Assembly (NCBI GenBank): GCA_017745595.1
Contig: WMBV01000004.1
Span: 186,001-250,000 of the forward strand
Reading direction: 5' to 3'
Source: Bordetella petrii
GTDB taxonomy: Bacteria; Pseudomonadota; Gammaproteobacteria; Burkholderiales; Burkholderiaceae_B
Length of the DNA stretch: 64,000 nucleotides
Under the pieces are notes generated by a model. It ran no database searches. It was not told where the DNA came from and was given only the letters and a program-made list of their open reading frames with translations. This document shows positions 1 through 8,782 of the stretch, in pieces. A program made the position numbers and the translations under genes. Position 1 is the stretch's first letter, and every line of letters begins with the position of its first letter.

Positions 1-670
1 ATTTGCCGTCCTGGCCGGTGGTCACTTCGATTTCGTTGATCTGGTCGCGATAGCGGCTGCCGCCGGGCACGATGGTGACGTCCAGCGCGGCGGCTGGCTT
101 GCCGTCCAGCATCATCTGGAACGTGGCGGTCTCGCCGGCGTACAGGTCGTTGGGGTGCGTGACCGGCACCAGCTCCAGCCCCTTGCCCACGGGCTGGAGC
201 GGACTGGGCTTGCCGGCCGTGGCGAAGGTTTCCACGCGGCCCAGGCTTTGCGAGATTTCCAGGTCCTGGGCCTGGGCCGGCACCGCGGCCGCCAGCCCGT
301 CGGGCTTGCCGAAATAGCGCTTGGGCTGGCCGTCCTGCTTCCAGCGGGCGAACACGCCGTCGTTGACGACCGCAATGCGGTACGTGCCGGCCTGGCTGAG
401 CTGCAGGTCGAATGTGCTGCGCAGCTTGCCCCGGTTCTGGTTCTGGGCCTCGGCCGGCTTGCCGTCGGGCGCCACGATCGCCAGGTTGTCCAGGCGCAGC
501 GGCGCATGGTTGAAATAGAACTTGTCGTTGCCGACGGCGGCATCCACGGTGATCCAGCTGTCGGTGCCCGACAGCACGGTGGACGACGGCCGCATCCACG
601 CATCGTGGGCGTGGGAGGCGGCGGGCAGGGCCAATGCCAGGACGGCGGCGAATCGGATAGCGGTTTTCAT
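1..670 (-). CDS. DUF4198 periplasmic protein, 3' end outside window
   Basis: About 223 N-terminal residues are visible; the gene continues past the left edge. The ATG at 670 is followed by a signal peptide ending PAASHA, with mature sequence beginning HDAWM. That His-rich start after the cleavage site is typical of DUF4198 proteins, which are exported and often sit beside metal-uptake genes. The visible part is beta-rich with no membrane segment after the signal. It is the third gene of a minus-strand set (PepSY membrane protein, DUF2271, DUF4198) with short gaps, and the set begins beside a Fur-box-like site. The role is inferred to be in iron or other metal acquisition; no enzymatic residues can be named. 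Confidence 0.8.
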   Translation of the reverse strand, partial: MKTAIRFAAVLALALPAASHAHDAWMRPSSTVLSGTDSWITVDAAVGNDKFYFNHAPLRLDNLAIVAPDGKPAEAQNQNRGKLRSTFDLQLSQAGTYRIAVVNDGVFARWKQDGQPKRYFGKPDGLAAAVPAQAQDLEISQSLGRVETFATAGKPSPLQPVGKGLELVPVTHPNDLYAGETATFQMMLDGKPAAALDVTIVPGGSRYRDQINEIEVTTGQDGK

Positions 671-695
671 CGGGGTTCCGGAAAGTGGGCGGCGA

Positions 696-1211
696 TCAGG
701 GTTTCAGGTTGACGGCAATGGCGCCGAGTTCGTGCTCGCCCTGGGCCGACAGGTGTTCGGCCTGGGCGGGCGGCCAGTCGAACGGAATGCGCACCAGCTC
801 GCGTCCGCCGACTTCGCGGGCGGCTTCCACCACGACCGCATAGCGGCCGGGCTTCAGGTCGGCCAGGGGCTTGCCGCCGCCGGCAAACGCCAGCTCGTGC
901 CGGCCGGCGGGGCGGGTGGCGCCGCTGACGCCGTCCACCGGGAACTGCTGGTTGCGGCCGCTGCGGCGCCACCACTGGCGCATGTCCTTCAGCCACTCGG
1001 CGCCTTCATTGTTCTTCTTGGCCACGTCGTACCAGACGGCCAGGTCGGCGGCCACGCTCTGGTCGGGGTTCTCGAGCCAGATCGCCACGTACGGGCGGTG
1101 GTATTCGGCCACGTCCAGGCGCGGGATCTCGATATTGAGGCCCAGGTCGGCGGCCTGCGCCGTCCGGGCGATCAGGCCGGCCAGCAGGGCCGACAGCAAC
1201 AGCTTGCGCAT
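696..1211 (-). CDS. DUF2271 domain-containing exported protein
   Basis: 171-residue protein with a signal peptide (MRKLLLSALLAGLIARTAQA, mature part starting ADLGLNIEIP). The rest matches the DUF2271 pattern: the segment RPYVAIWLENPDQS near residues 40-53, a DGVSGATRPAGRHELAF region, then a compact beta-rich end. DUF2271 proteins have no established biochemical activity, but they recur with PepSY-type membrane proteins and DUF4198 proteins in iron-regulated loci. The 22-bp gap to the PepSY gene and 25-bp gap to the DUF4198 gene suggest one transcript driven from the Fur-box side. The family call is firm; the function is unknown. Confidence 0.78.
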   Translation of the reverse strand: MRKLLLSALLAGLIARTAQAADLGLNIEIPRLDVAEYHRPYVAIWLENPDQSVAADLAVWYDVAKKNNEGAEWLKDMRQWWRRSGRNQQFPVDGVSGATRPAGRHELAFAGGGKPLADLKPGRYAVVVEAAREVGGRELVRIPFDWPPAQAEHLSAQGEHELGAIAVNLKP

Positions 1212-1233
1212 GACATCTCCAGGCTTGCGGTTT

Positions 1234-1863
1234 TCAATGGATGAACAGCAGGGCCAGCACCAGCGGGATCAGCGCCCCCAGCCCCACCATGGGCCAGGTG
1301 GCGGCGCGCTGGCCGGCGTGCAGTTGCAGCAGTACCAGTCCCGTCAGCGAAAACACCAGACAGGCCACGGCAAAGATATCGATGAACCAGCTCCAGGCGG
1401 CGCCGGTGTGACGGCCCTTGTGCAGGTCGTTCAGGTAGGCCACCCAGCCGCGGTCGGTACGTTCGTATTCGATGGCGCCGTCGGCCAGGTCGATCGACAG
1501 CCAGGCGTCGCCGCCGGCGCGCGGCAGCGATACATACAGTTCATCGGGCGACCATTCCGGATCGCGGCCGTCCACCTGCGCGTCCAGTTCGCCGGCCAGC
1601 CATTGCGCCACCGGGGGCGGCACGCGGACATGCCTGGCGCCCGTATTGGCGATCTTCAGCTGATCCAGCAGGGCCGGGGGCAACTGCGCCTGCCGCGTCG
1701 TGACCGTGGGACGGGCATCGATCAGCGAGGCGTTATTCAAGGTCAGGCCGGTAACGGCGAACAGCAGCATGCCCAGCAGGCATAATGCCGAACTGATCCA
1801 ATGCCATTGATGCAGGGTCTTGAGCCAATAGGCCCGCCGACGCGAAGATTGTTTGCCGTCCAT
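1234..1863 (-). CDS. PepSY-associated membrane protein
   Basis: 209-residue inner-membrane protein. A hydrophobic helix near residues 20-42 follows WLKTLHQWHWISSALCLLG, the pattern of PepSY-associated membrane proteins. A periplasmic PepSY-like segment follows (PDELYVSLP, LSIDLADGAIEYERTDRGW), then DLHKGRHTGAAWSWFIDI and two C-terminal helices. Some relatives serve in ferric-siderophore or haem reduction; assigning that here is inference. It is the promoter-proximal gene of the operon with the DUF2271 and DUF4198 genes. Its ATG at 1863 lies 41 bp from a perfect TGAGAAT-G-AATCTCA inverted repeat, so Fur-type repression is likely. Confidence 0.82.
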   Translation of the reverse strand: MDGKQSSRRRAYWLKTLHQWHWISSALCLLGMLLFAVTGLTLNNASLIDARPTVTTRQAQLPPALLDQLKIANTGARHVRVPPPVAQWLAGELDAQVDGRDPEWSPDELYVSLPRAGGDAWLSIDLADGAIEYERTDRGWVAYLNDLHKGRHTGAAWSWFIDIFAVACLVFSLTGLVLLQLHAGQRAATWPMVGLGALIPLVLALLFIH

Positions 1864-1903
1864 GAGACATCACGGTTCAAGGCTGCGGATTCTATCATTT
1901 AAA

Positions 1904-1918
1904 TGAGAATGAATCTCA
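1904..1918. promoter_or_regulatory. Putative Fur box
   Basis: A perfect inverted repeat, TGAGAAT-G-AATCTCA, in the 7-1-7 layout of proteobacterial Fur boxes (consensus TGATAAT-N-ATTATCA). It lies in the 61-bp space between the divergent PepSY membrane protein gene and crcB, ending six bases before the crcB ATG. The PepSY operon is the expected target. Whether crcB is also affected cannot be told from sequence. Confidence 0.7.
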
Positions 1919-1924
1919 AAAATC

Positions 1925-2311
1925 ATGACGCAGACTCTCGTTCCGCTCCATTTCCTTGCGGTGGCCATCGGCGCCGCGTTCGGCGCCTGCGCGCGCTGGC
2001 TGCTGGGGGTATGGCTGAATGGCTCCAGCTGGCCCTGGGGCACCTTGGTGGTGAACCTGGTCGGCGGCTACCTGATCGGCGTGGCGCTGGCGGTATTGCT
2101 GGCGCATCCCGAGTGGCCGCAATGGGTGCGCCTGGCCGCCGTCACCGGCTTCCTGGGCGGCCTGACCACGTTCTCGACGTTCTCGGCCGAAACCGTCGGC
2201 ATGCTCGAACGGGGCGCCTATGCCAGCGCGCTGGGGTACGCGGCGGCCAGCCTGCTGGGTTCGCTGGCCTTGACGGCGCTGGGCCTGGCCAGCGCGCAGG
2301 CGCTGCGCTGA
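1925..2311 (+). CDS. crcB: CrcB/Fluc fluoride ion channel
   Basis: 128-residue membrane protein with four hydrophobic segments, the usual size and shape of a Fluc channel subunit, which works as a dual-topology dimer to export fluoride. Visible family motifs are GAAFGACARWLLG in the first helix, GTLVVNLVGGYLIG in the second, and GFLGGLTTFSTFSAE in the third, which holds the Phe-box and the Na+-site Thr-Thr-Phe-Ser region. The ATG at 1925 lies just after the Fur-like palindrome. No fluoride riboswitch (crcB motif) fits in the short upstream space, so regulation must be different from the classical fluoride-sensing case. Confidence 0.93.
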   Translation: MTQTLVPLHFLAVAIGAAFGACARWLLGVWLNGSSWPWGTLVVNLVGGYLIGVALAVLLAHPEWPQWVRLAAVTGFLGGLTTFSTFSAETVGMLERGAYASALGYAAASLLGSLALTALGLASAQALR

Positions 2312-2317
2312 TCGCAC

Positions 2318-2400
2318 AGGTGTCCGGCTCCCGAAGGGCGCCTGACACCGCTGTGTATAGACAGTCTAGGTGTCTGACACCCTTCGGGAGTCAGACACCT
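2318..2400. repeat. Intergenic hairpin repeat, locus 1
   Basis: Two hairpin units between the convergent genes crcB and hpnE. The right unit (2368-2400) has arms AGGTGTCTGAC and GTCAGACACCT with a CCC/GGG inner stem and a TTC loop. The left unit (2318-2349) is a degenerate copy starting AGGTGTCCGGC and ending GCCTGACACC. The same element recurs at 12.9, 36.7 and 45.3 kb. It resembles REP-type elements and could act as a bidirectional terminator. Confidence 0.85.
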
Positions 2401-2422
2401 AAAATCTGGGGAAGCGCCCGGC

Positions 2423-3775
2423 TCAATGCCTTGGGGCTTGCTCGCCCGCGCGGACCTGCAGGCGTTTCAGCAGCACCCGCGCGGCCTGCAAGCCGCTGCG
2501 CACCGCGCCTTCCAGCACCCCCGGATAGCCCGTGTCGGTCCAGTCGCCGGCCAGCGCCAGCGTGGCCCACGGCGTCGTGTTCAAGGGCCGGACCAGCCCG
2601 GGCACGGCGGCGAAGGTAGCGCGTTTTTCGATGAACAGCTCGGCGGCTTCCACCGGCGGCATGGGGGGCAGGCGGGCCGGATGGCGCGCCGCCTGTTCGG
2701 CCACCTGGGCCGTCAGCGCGGCAATGGCGGCGGCGCGGTCGGTCTCGGCCAGGCCGCGCGCGGCGCTGGTCACGATCGCCAGCTCGCCGCCCGGGCCGCG
2801 GCCGGTCAGGCGCGACCGGTCGAACACCCATTGGCCCACCTGGCCGCGCGCCCGGTCTTCGCGCAGCAGCATCATGGGCTCGGGCAGGGGCCAGGGGCCC
2901 GCCAGCCGCAGGTTCAGCGTGCCGATGGGCAGGTAGTCGAACGCCTGCAGGGCCTTCAGCAGGCCGGGCGTGCCGGCCTCGCGCAAGGCGTTGCCCAGCA
3001 GGCGCGCCGCCACCGACGGGGGCACCGCCAGCACGGCGGCGTCGAAGCGTTCGCGGTTGACGTCCACGCCGCGGGCCGACGGCACCAGGTGGCGCACGGT
3101 ATCGCCATAGCGCATATTGGCCCGCAGGGCCACGGCGTCCGGCCACAGCGCCGACAGGTCGACGCACGGCAGCAGCAGGTCGCTGTCGTGGCGCGTGCCC
3201 GCCAGGCTGTCGTGCAAGATGCGCGCGTACAAGACGGCGCTGGCCTCGGCCAGCGGGGTGTTCAGCCCCGCCAGGCACAGGGGCTCCCAGAGCAGCCGGG
3301 CCAGCCGGTCCGGCTGCTGGAAATGGGCCAGCAGCTGCGCCACGGTCCAGTCGCGCGGCGGCAGCCACGCCATCTGCCGCAGGCCCCGCATCAGGCGCAG
3401 GGCGGCTACGCGCTCGGGCCACCCCAGGCCGCGCGCGGCCAGCAGCGCGGCCAGCGCGTGCCAGGGCGCCGGCAGGGCCGGCGCCGACAGGCGGAACTGG
3501 CCGTCCAGGCTGGCCAGCCGCAGCGACCGCCGCATCAGCAGGGTGGCGGGATTGCGGCCCACGCGGCGCATCAGCGCCAGGGTCTGGTCGTAGGCGCCCA
3601 GCAGGATGTGCTGGCCGTTGTCGAGCTGCGCGCCGAAGGCGGGATGCACCACGCGGCGCGCGCGTCCGCCCGGCGTGCGCCCGGCCTCGAACACCGTCAC
3701 CTGGGCGTCGGCCTCGCGCAACGCGGCGCAGGCTGCCAGGCCGGCCCAGCCGGCGCCGATGATGGCGACTTTCAT
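2423..3775 (-). CDS. hpnE: Hydroxysqualene dehydroxylase HpnE
   Basis: 450-residue FAD-dependent amine-oxidase-fold enzyme that reduces hydroxysqualene to squalene, the last step of the HpnCDE route to hopanoids. The start at 3775 gives a canonical N-terminal dinucleotide-binding motif (IIGAGWAGLAA, residues 5-15), followed by an acidic strand end and GGRARR. The C-terminal FAD signature LAGDWTDTGYPGVLEGAVRS is present. The start codon overlaps the hpnD stop by four bases (ATGA), so translation is probably coupled. An upstream in-frame extension exists but lies entirely inside hpnD and is rejected. Length and context agree with HpnE. Confidence 0.92.
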   Translation of the reverse strand: MKVAIIGAGWAGLAACAALREADAQVTVFEAGRTPGGRARRVVHPAFGAQLDNGQHILLGAYDQTLALMRRVGRNPATLLMRRSLRLASLDGQFRLSAPALPAPWHALAALLAARGLGWPERVAALRLMRGLRQMAWLPPRDWTVAQLLAHFQQPDRLARLLWEPLCLAGLNTPLAEASAVLYARILHDSLAGTRHDSDLLLPCVDLSALWPDAVALRANMRYGDTVRHLVPSARGVDVNRERFDAAVLAVPPSVAARLLGNALREAGTPGLLKALQAFDYLPIGTLNLRLAGPWPLPEPMMLLREDRARGQVGQWVFDRSRLTGRGPGGELAIVTSAARGLAETDRAAAIAALTAQVAEQAARHPARLPPMPPVEAAELFIEKRATFAAVPGLVRPLNTTPWATLALAGDWTDTGYPGVLEGAVRSGLQAARVLLKRLQVRAGEQAPRH

Positions 3776-4635
3776 CGCGTCAGGCGACGCACCAGGCCGC
3801 GGCCGCCGCCCACCCAGGTTTTCCAGGCCAGCCACAGCTTGCGCAAGGGCGTCAGTGAAATGCGTTGATGCAGGACCTGCCAGTCTTCGCCCTCGATCTC
3901 GTCGAGCAGCGCATGGTAAATGGCCGCCATCATCAGGCCCGGCCGCTGCGCGCGCCGGTCGGCCTCGGGCAGGCTGGCCATGGCCTCGCGGTACAGCTGG
4001 CGGGCGCGTTCGGCCTGGAACCGCATCAGTGCGGCGAAGCGCTCGGAATACGTGCCGTTCAGGATTTCGGCGGCTTTCACGTCGAACTGCTGCAGTTCGT
4101 TGACGGGCAGGTAGATGCGTCCGCGGCGCGCATCGTCGCCCACGTCGCGGATGATGTTGGTCAGCTGGAAGGCCAGCCCCAGCTGGGTGGCGTATTCCAG
4201 CGTGCGCGGATCGGTGTAGCCGAACACGCCGGCGGACAACTCGCCCACCACCCCGGCGGCGTGCCAACAGTATTTGCGCAACCCCGGCCAGTCCAGGTAG
4301 CGGGTCTGGTCCAGGTCCATTTCCATGCCGTCGATCACGGCCAGCATGCGTTCGCGCGCGATGCCGCAGGTTTCCAGGTGGGGTTGCAGGGCGCGCATCA
4401 CCGGATGTTCCGCCTGTCCGGCGAACAACTGGTCGACCTGGGTGCGCCACCAGGCAAGCTTGATGCGCGCCACCGACGGGTCGGAGCATTCGTCGACCAC
4501 GTCGTCGACCTCGCGGCAGAAGGCATACAGCGCGGTAATGGCGCGACGGCGCTCGGGCGGCAGGAACAGGAACGAATAGTAAAAACTCGAGCCGCTTTTG
4601 GCGGCCTTTTCCTGGCAGTACTCGTCAGGCGTCAT
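3772..4635 (-). CDS. hpnD: Presqualene diphosphate synthase HpnD
   Basis: 287-residue class I isoprenoid synthase that joins two farnesyl diphosphates to presqualene diphosphate. The first aspartate-rich motif is CREVDDVVDE (residues 40-49) and the second lies in NIIRDVGDDARRGRIYLP. Both are needed for Mg2+-diphosphate binding. PGLMMAAIYHALLDEIE near the C-terminus is also typical. It lies between hpnC (27-bp gap) and hpnE (four-base overlap), the standard hpnCDE order. No squalene-hopene cyclase gene is present in this window, so the remaining hopanoid genes must be elsewhere. Confidence 0.92.
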   Translation of the reverse strand: MTPDEYCQEKAAKSGSSFYYSFLFLPPERRRAITALYAFCREVDDVVDECSDPSVARIKLAWWRTQVDQLFAGQAEHPVMRALQPHLETCGIARERMLAVIDGMEMDLDQTRYLDWPGLRKYCWHAAGVVGELSAGVFGYTDPRTLEYATQLGLAFQLTNIIRDVGDDARRGRIYLPVNELQQFDVKAAEILNGTYSERFAALMRFQAERARQLYREAMASLPEADRRAQRPGLMMAAIYHALLDEIEGEDWQVLHQRISLTPLRKLWLAWKTWVGGGRGLVRRLTR

Positions 4636-4662
4636 AAATGGGGTGAGTGTTCCGTCAAATTT

Positions 4663-5487
4663 CTATCGCGAGCGCCACAGCATCACTAGCCAGTCGCGCG
4701 CGCGCAGTTCGGGGCGGTTCATGAAGACGTCGTAGCCGCCGTCTTCGATGCGTTCCAGGATACGCAGTCCGCCCTGCACGATCATGCGCAATTCCAGGCC
4801 GATGCGCCCCGGCAGGCGGCGCGTCAGTGGAGCGCCAGAGTGTAGCAGCGCCCGCGTGCGCTCGATTTGAAAGGCCATCAGGGCGCGCCAGGCGGGCGTC
4901 AGGCGGCAGGCGGCCAGGTCGTCTTCGGTGACGCCGTGGCGTTGCATGTCGGCGCGCGGCAGGTAAATCCGCTGCTTGCGCCAGTCTACGCGCACATCTT
5001 GCCAGAAGTTGACGAGCTGCAGGCCGGTGCAGATGGCATCGGAACAGGCCTGGTTGTCCGGCGTGGCGGCGTCGTACAGGTGCAGCATCAGGCGGCCCAC
5101 CGGGTTGGCGGAACGCGCGCAGTAGTCCAGCAAGCCCGCATAGTCGGGGTAGCGCTTGACCGTGACATCTTGCTCGAACGCCGACAGCAGGTCGTAGAAC
5201 GGGGTGATGGGCAACTGGTGGCGCGCGATGGTGCGCGCCAGCGGCGCGAAAATGGGCGCGAGCTCGGGCGCGGCGTCGGGCAGGCTGCCGGGCTCGGCGC
5301 CGATGCGGTGCAATTCGGCGCGGAACGCGGCCAGGCCGGCCAGGCGCTGGGCATCGCTGGCATCGCCCTCGTCGGCGATGTCGTCGGCGGCGCGCGCATA
5401 GCGGTAGATATCGGCGACCGGGCCGCGCAGCCGGCGAGGCAGCAACAGCGAGGCGACGGGAAAGTTTTCGTAATGATCGACAGCCAT
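4663..5487 (-). CDS. hpnC: Squalene synthase-family HpnC
   Basis: 274-residue trans-isoprenyl-diphosphate synthase-fold protein, acting after HpnD by converting presqualene diphosphate to hydroxysqualene. The N-terminal YENFPVASLLLPRRLR is characteristic of HpnC. The first aspartate motif is RAADDIADEGD (residues 32-42) and the second region is NFWQDVRVDWRKQRIYLP. It is the first gene of the operon. The ATG at 5487 is separated from divergent alr by about 120 bp, which must hold both promoters. HpnC and HpnD are paralogues; the assignment rests on the N-terminal motif and gene order. Confidence 0.9.
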   Translation of the reverse strand: MAVDHYENFPVASLLLPRRLRGPVADIYRYARAADDIADEGDASDAQRLAGLAAFRAELHRIGAEPGSLPDAAPELAPIFAPLARTIARHQLPITPFYDLLSAFEQDVTVKRYPDYAGLLDYCARSANPVGRLMLHLYDAATPDNQACSDAICTGLQLVNFWQDVRVDWRKQRIYLPRADMQRHGVTEDDLAACRLTPAWRALMAFQIERTRALLHSGAPLTRRLPGRIGLELRMIVQGGLRILERIEDGGYDVFMNRPELRARDWLVMLWRSR

Positions 5488-5610
5488 ACTGGAAGCAGGC
5501 AGCGGCCCCCTGGCCGCCGTGCGGGTATTTTAGTGGGGCTTTTCGCGCGCGCCGCGGCATGGGCCGCGCGGGAGCAGATCAGTTAGACTAGGCGCCACTG
5601 GATTGTTCCC

Positions 5611-6741
5611 ATGCCTCGCCCCATACACGCTTCCATTTCGCTGGCCGCCCTGTCCCACAACCTGGACGTGGTGCGGCGCCACCTCGACCAGGCCGCCCGC
5701 GCCGCCGCCGGCACCGCGCCTTCCATCTGGGCGGTCATCAAGGCCAACGCCTATGGCCACGGCATCGAAACCGCGGTGGCCGGGTTCTCCGCCGCGCAGG
5801 GCCTGGCCATGCTCGACCTGGCCGAAGCCGTGCGCTGCCGCGAAGCGGGGTGGGGCGGGCCCATCCTGCTGCTCGAAGGCTTCTTCCAGCCCGCCGATCT
5901 CGAACTGATCGACCGTTATCATCTCAGCGCCACCGTGCACACGCGCGAACAACTCGACATGCTCGCCCATGCGCGGCCGTCGCGGCGCGTCGACATCATG
6001 CTCAAGCTGAACACCGGCATGAACCGCCTGGGCTTCAGCCCCGACGCCTACGGCAGCGCCCATGCGCGCGCCTTGCAGCTGCGCGAGCAGGGCTGCGTGG
6101 GCACCATCGGCAAAATGACGCACTTCGCCTGCGCCGACGGCGCGCAGGGCGTGGCCGGGCAGATGCAGGTGTTCCGGCACGCCACGCGGGGCCTGGCCGA
6201 CGGGCCTGTCAGCGTCTGCAATTCGGCGGCCACCCTGCGCTACCCCGAAATCGCCGTCGCCCACGGGTCGCAGGCGCATTGGGTGCGGCCCGGCATCTGC
6301 CTGTACGGCGCGTCGCCCTTCGACGACGTCGCGGCCGCCAGTTTCGGCCTGCGGCCCGTCATGTCGCTGCGTTCGCAAATCATCGGCGTGCAAGACCTGC
6401 CCGCCGGCGCCGAAGTCGGCTACGGCGCCACCTTCCGCGCCCCGCGCCCCATGCGGGTGGGGGTGGTGGCTTGCGGCTACGCCGATGGCTATCCGCGCCA
6501 CGCGGGCACCGGCACGCCCGTCATGGTGGGCGGCGTGCGCACCCGCCTGGTCGGGCGGGTGTCCATGGACATGCTCATGGTCGACCTCGATCCGGTCCCG
6601 GCGGCGGGCATCGGCATGCCCGTGTCGTTGTGGGGCCACGACGGCCCGTCGGTCGACGAGGTCGCCCAGGCCGCCGGCACCATCGGCTACGAATTGCTGT
6701 GCGCGCTGGCCCCCCGGGTGCCGGTGCGGCGCGAGCCCTGA
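5611..6741 (+). CDS. alr: Alanine racemase
   Basis: 376-residue PLP enzyme interconverting L- and D-alanine for peptidoglycan. The PLP lysine is K44 in [12 protein letters not shown], and the second catalytic base is Y271 at the start of YGATFRA. The phosphate-binding and C-terminal barrel motifs CGYADGYPR and [12 protein letters not shown] are intact. Length is normal for Alr/DadX. No D-amino acid dehydrogenase lies alongside, so a biosynthetic rather than catabolic role is more likely, but sequence alone does not decide it. An SDR gene follows after 23 bp and may be cotranscribed. Confidence 0.94.
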   Translation: MPRPIHASISLAALSHNLDVVRRHLDQAARAAAGTAPSIWAVIKANAYGHGIETAVAGFSAAQGLAMLDLAEAVRCREAGWGGPILLLEGFFQPADLELIDRYHLSATVHTREQLDMLAHARPSRRVDIMLKLNTGMNRLGFSPDAYGSAHARALQLREQGCVGTIGKMTHFACADGAQGVAGQMQVFRHATRGLADGPVSVCNSAATLRYPEIAVAHGSQAHWVRPGICLYGASPFDDVAAASFGLRPVMSLRSQIIGVQDLPAGAEVGYGATFRAPRPMRVGVVACGYADGYPRHAGTGTPVMVGGVRTRLVGRVSMDMLMVDLDPVPAAGIGMPVSLWGHDGPSVDEVAQAAGTIGYELLCALAPRVPVRREP

Positions 6742-6764
6742 TCATTCTTTAGCGAGGAATCCCC

Positions 6765-7481
6765 ATGAAAGACAAATGCGTGCTGATTACGGGCGCCACC
6801 AAGGGCATCGGGTGGGCACTGACCCAGCGGCTGGCCGATCTCGGCTGTCATGTCGTGGGCATCGCTCGCAACACCGACCACATCGATTTCCCCGGCTACC
6901 TGTATGCCTGCGACCTGGCCGACGCGGGCCGCACCGAAGAGGTACTGCGCGAAATCCGCGACAAATTCCCGGTCGATGCCGTCGTCAACAACGTCGGCGT
7001 CGTGCGGCCCCAGCCGCTGGGTGAAATCGACCTGGCCTCGCTCTACAGCGTCATGGACCTGAACGTGCGGGTAGCGGTGCAAGTGACCCAGGCCTTCGTC
7101 GAGTCGATGAAGGTGCGGCGCACCGGGCGCATCGTCAATGTGTCCAGCCGGGTCATCCACGGCGGAAACGAACGCACCAGCTATTCGGCCGCCAAAAGCG
7201 CCCTCATCGGCTGCACCCGCACCTGGGCGCTCGAACTGGCCGAATACGGCGTCACGGTCAACGCGGTGGCGCCGGGCCCGATCGAAACCGAACTGTTCCG
7301 CGTGGCCCAGCCGGCCGGCAGCGATGGCGAAAAACGCGCGCTGGCGTCCATCCCCATGAAGCGCCTGGGTACGCCGGCCGAAGTCGCGGCCGCCATCACT
7401 TTCCTGTTGTCCGACGACGCCGGGTTCATCACCGGCCAGGTGCTGGGCGTGGACGGCGGCGGCAGCCTGGCGGGCCGCTAA
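6765..7481 (+). CDS. SDR family oxidoreductase
   Basis: 238-residue classical short-chain dehydrogenase/reductase. The nucleotide-binding motif is ITGATKGIGWA (residues 8-18). NNVG takes the place of the usual NNAG. The catalytic Ser lies in VNVSSRV, with Tyr140 and Lys144 in SYSAAK. The C-terminus DDAGFITGQVLGVDGGGSL is standard for the FabG-like group. The substrate is unknown. It starts 23 bp after alr with a good ribosome-binding site (AGCGAGGAATCCCC before the ATG), so it probably shares that transcript. It converges on the anti-sigma-like gene, with a short GC hairpin around the stop codons. Confidence 0.85.
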   Translation: MKDKCVLITGATKGIGWALTQRLADLGCHVVGIARNTDHIDFPGYLYACDLADAGRTEEVLREIRDKFPVDAVVNNVGVVRPQPLGEIDLASLYSVMDLNVRVAVQVTQAFVESMKVRRTGRIVNVSSRVIHGGNERTSYSAAKSALIGCTRTWALELAEYGVTVNAVAPGPIETELFRVAQPAGSDGEKRALASIPMKRLGTPAEVAAAITFLLSDDAGFITGQVLGVDGGGSLAGR

Positions 7482-7506
7482 GGGGCGGGGGCCGCCAAAG
7501 GCGGTC

Positions 7507-8151
7507 CTATCCGGGCTCGGCCGGTAATAGCGCCTGCAGGTCGGGCGGCAGCGCCAGGTCGGGCGCCTCGCGGCGCAGGTCCCGCAGGGCCTGCACGGCC
7601 GCATCGCGCCGGCCGGCTTGCAGCAATTCGCGAATCTGCGCGATGCGCGCATCGGGTTCGGCGGGGGCCTCGCGTTCCGTGGCATCGCCGGGCTCTGCGG
7701 GCGCATCGGATTCCGCCCGCGTGGCGTTGTCGGCCTGCGGGGCCTCATCGGCCCGCATGGCCGGCGCATAGCGGCGCAGCGCGGCCGGCGCTTCGGGCCG
7801 GGCCGGCGCCGCGGCGGGCGGCGCGGTAGGCGATGGCAGGGCGCGGGGCGGGCGGGCCAGCTCGGCGTCGACCGGCGGTGCGTCGCTGACCCCGTCCAGG
7901 TCGGGGTGCCGGAAATCCGTCAACAGAAACAGGCAGGCCGTCAGCACGATCGAGGCCGCCACGCCCCATCCCGGGTGCCAGAGCCGGCGCTGGCGCCACA
8001 CCCGCCGGTCGGCGGCCGCGGCGCGCGCCGCGGCCTCGTGCACGGCCGCATCCACCGCGGGGCCGGGCTCGGCGCGCGGCAAGGTGCGATACAGGGCCCG
8101 CAGGTCCAGGTCGTCGTCTTCGTCGTAGGGGGGGCGGGAATGGGCCGTCAT
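7507..8151 (-). CDS. Putative anti-sigma factor, single-pass membrane protein
   Basis: 214-residue protein with an acidic N-terminal cytoplasmic segment (about residues 1-60), one membrane helix near 62-78 (WGVAASIVLTACLFLL) and a Pro/Ala-rich low-complexity periplasmic part. No HxxxCxxC zinc anti-sigma motif is visible. The C-terminal segment (RIAQIRELLQAGRRDAA) looks helical. The anti-sigma role is inferred from its topology and from a four-base ATGA overlap with the upstream ECF sigma gene, the usual arrangement of sigma/anti-sigma pairs. The family assignment is uncertain. Confidence 0.6.
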   Translation of the reverse strand: MTAHSRPPYDEDDDLDLRALYRTLPRAEPGPAVDAAVHEAAARAAAADRRVWRQRRLWHPGWGVAASIVLTACLFLLTDFRHPDLDGVSDAPPVDAELARPPRALPSPTAPPAAAPARPEAPAALRRYAPAMRADEAPQADNATRAESDAPAEPGDATEREAPAEPDARIAQIRELLQAGRRDAAVQALRDLRREAPDLALPPDLQALLPAEPG

Positions 8152-8702
8152 GCGCTCAGGGCTTTACGGATGTGCTGCGTGGCATAGCGCAGGCGCGATT
8201 TCACGGTTTCGCGCGGCGCGCCGGTGACATCGGCGATCTCTTCCAGGCTCAGGTCGTGCTCCAGCCGCAGCAGTATGGCATGGCGCTGCTCGTCTGGCAG
8301 CTGTTCGATGGCAAGTTGCAGGCGCCGGCGCGTCTGGAAATCCGACACCTGCTGTTCGGGCTGTTCGTGCTGCGCCGCCGCCAGGGTGGCCAGGGCCGCC
8401 TCGGTTTCCTGGAGCCCCACCTGCGGCGGCCGGCGGCGGTACGCGTCGATGATCAGATTATGCGCGATCCGCAGCAGCCAGGTGGTGAACTTGGCGCGCG
8501 GCTGCCAGCGGGCACGCGCGTCGATCACGCGGCTCCAGGTTTCCTGGAATATGTCGTCGGCCTGGTGCGGATTGCGGGTGCTGCGCAGAATGTAGCGATA
8601 CAAGCCCGCGCGGTGGCGCGCGTACAGGGCGTCGAACGCGGCCAGGTTGCCGGCCCCATAGGCCTGCATCAGGGTTTCGTCGTCGGCGCCCGGCATATCC
8701 AT
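8148..8702 (-). CDS. ECF-type RNA polymerase sigma factor
   Basis: 184-residue sigma-70 family protein with only regions 2 and 4, as in ECF factors. Region 2 runs from AFDALYARHRAGLYRYILR through ADDIFQETWSRVIDA and FTTWLLRIAHNLIIDAYRR. Region 4 contains LPDEQRHAILLRLEHDLS and the helix-turn-helix SLEEIADVTGAPRETVKSRL. The start at 8702 (MDMPGADDE) gives a normal length; the longer upstream reading is low-complexity and runs into the intergenic space. The following gene overlaps it by four bases and encodes a membrane protein likely to be its anti-sigma factor. A VWA lipoprotein gene lies 80 bp upstream on the same strand. Confidence 0.88.
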   Translation of the reverse strand: MDMPGADDETLMQAYGAGNLAAFDALYARHRAGLYRYILRSTRNPHQADDIFQETWSRVIDARARWQPRAKFTTWLLRIAHNLIIDAYRRRPPQVGLQETEAALATLAAAQHEQPEQQVSDFQTRRRLQLAIEQLPDEQRHAILLRLEHDLSLEEIADVTGAPRETVKSRLRYATQHIRKALSA

Positions 8703-8782
8703 GGCGGCCGAGTGTATCTGTTCGGCCGCCCTTGTGCATCCGCCTGGCGGCGGGGCGGCGCCAGGCCAGACCGCCGCCATGC

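Noticed and set aside
1864..1924. Fluoride riboswitch upstream of crcB
   Set aside because: Only 61 bp are available and the space holds the Fur-like palindrome; no crcB-motif pattern is visible.
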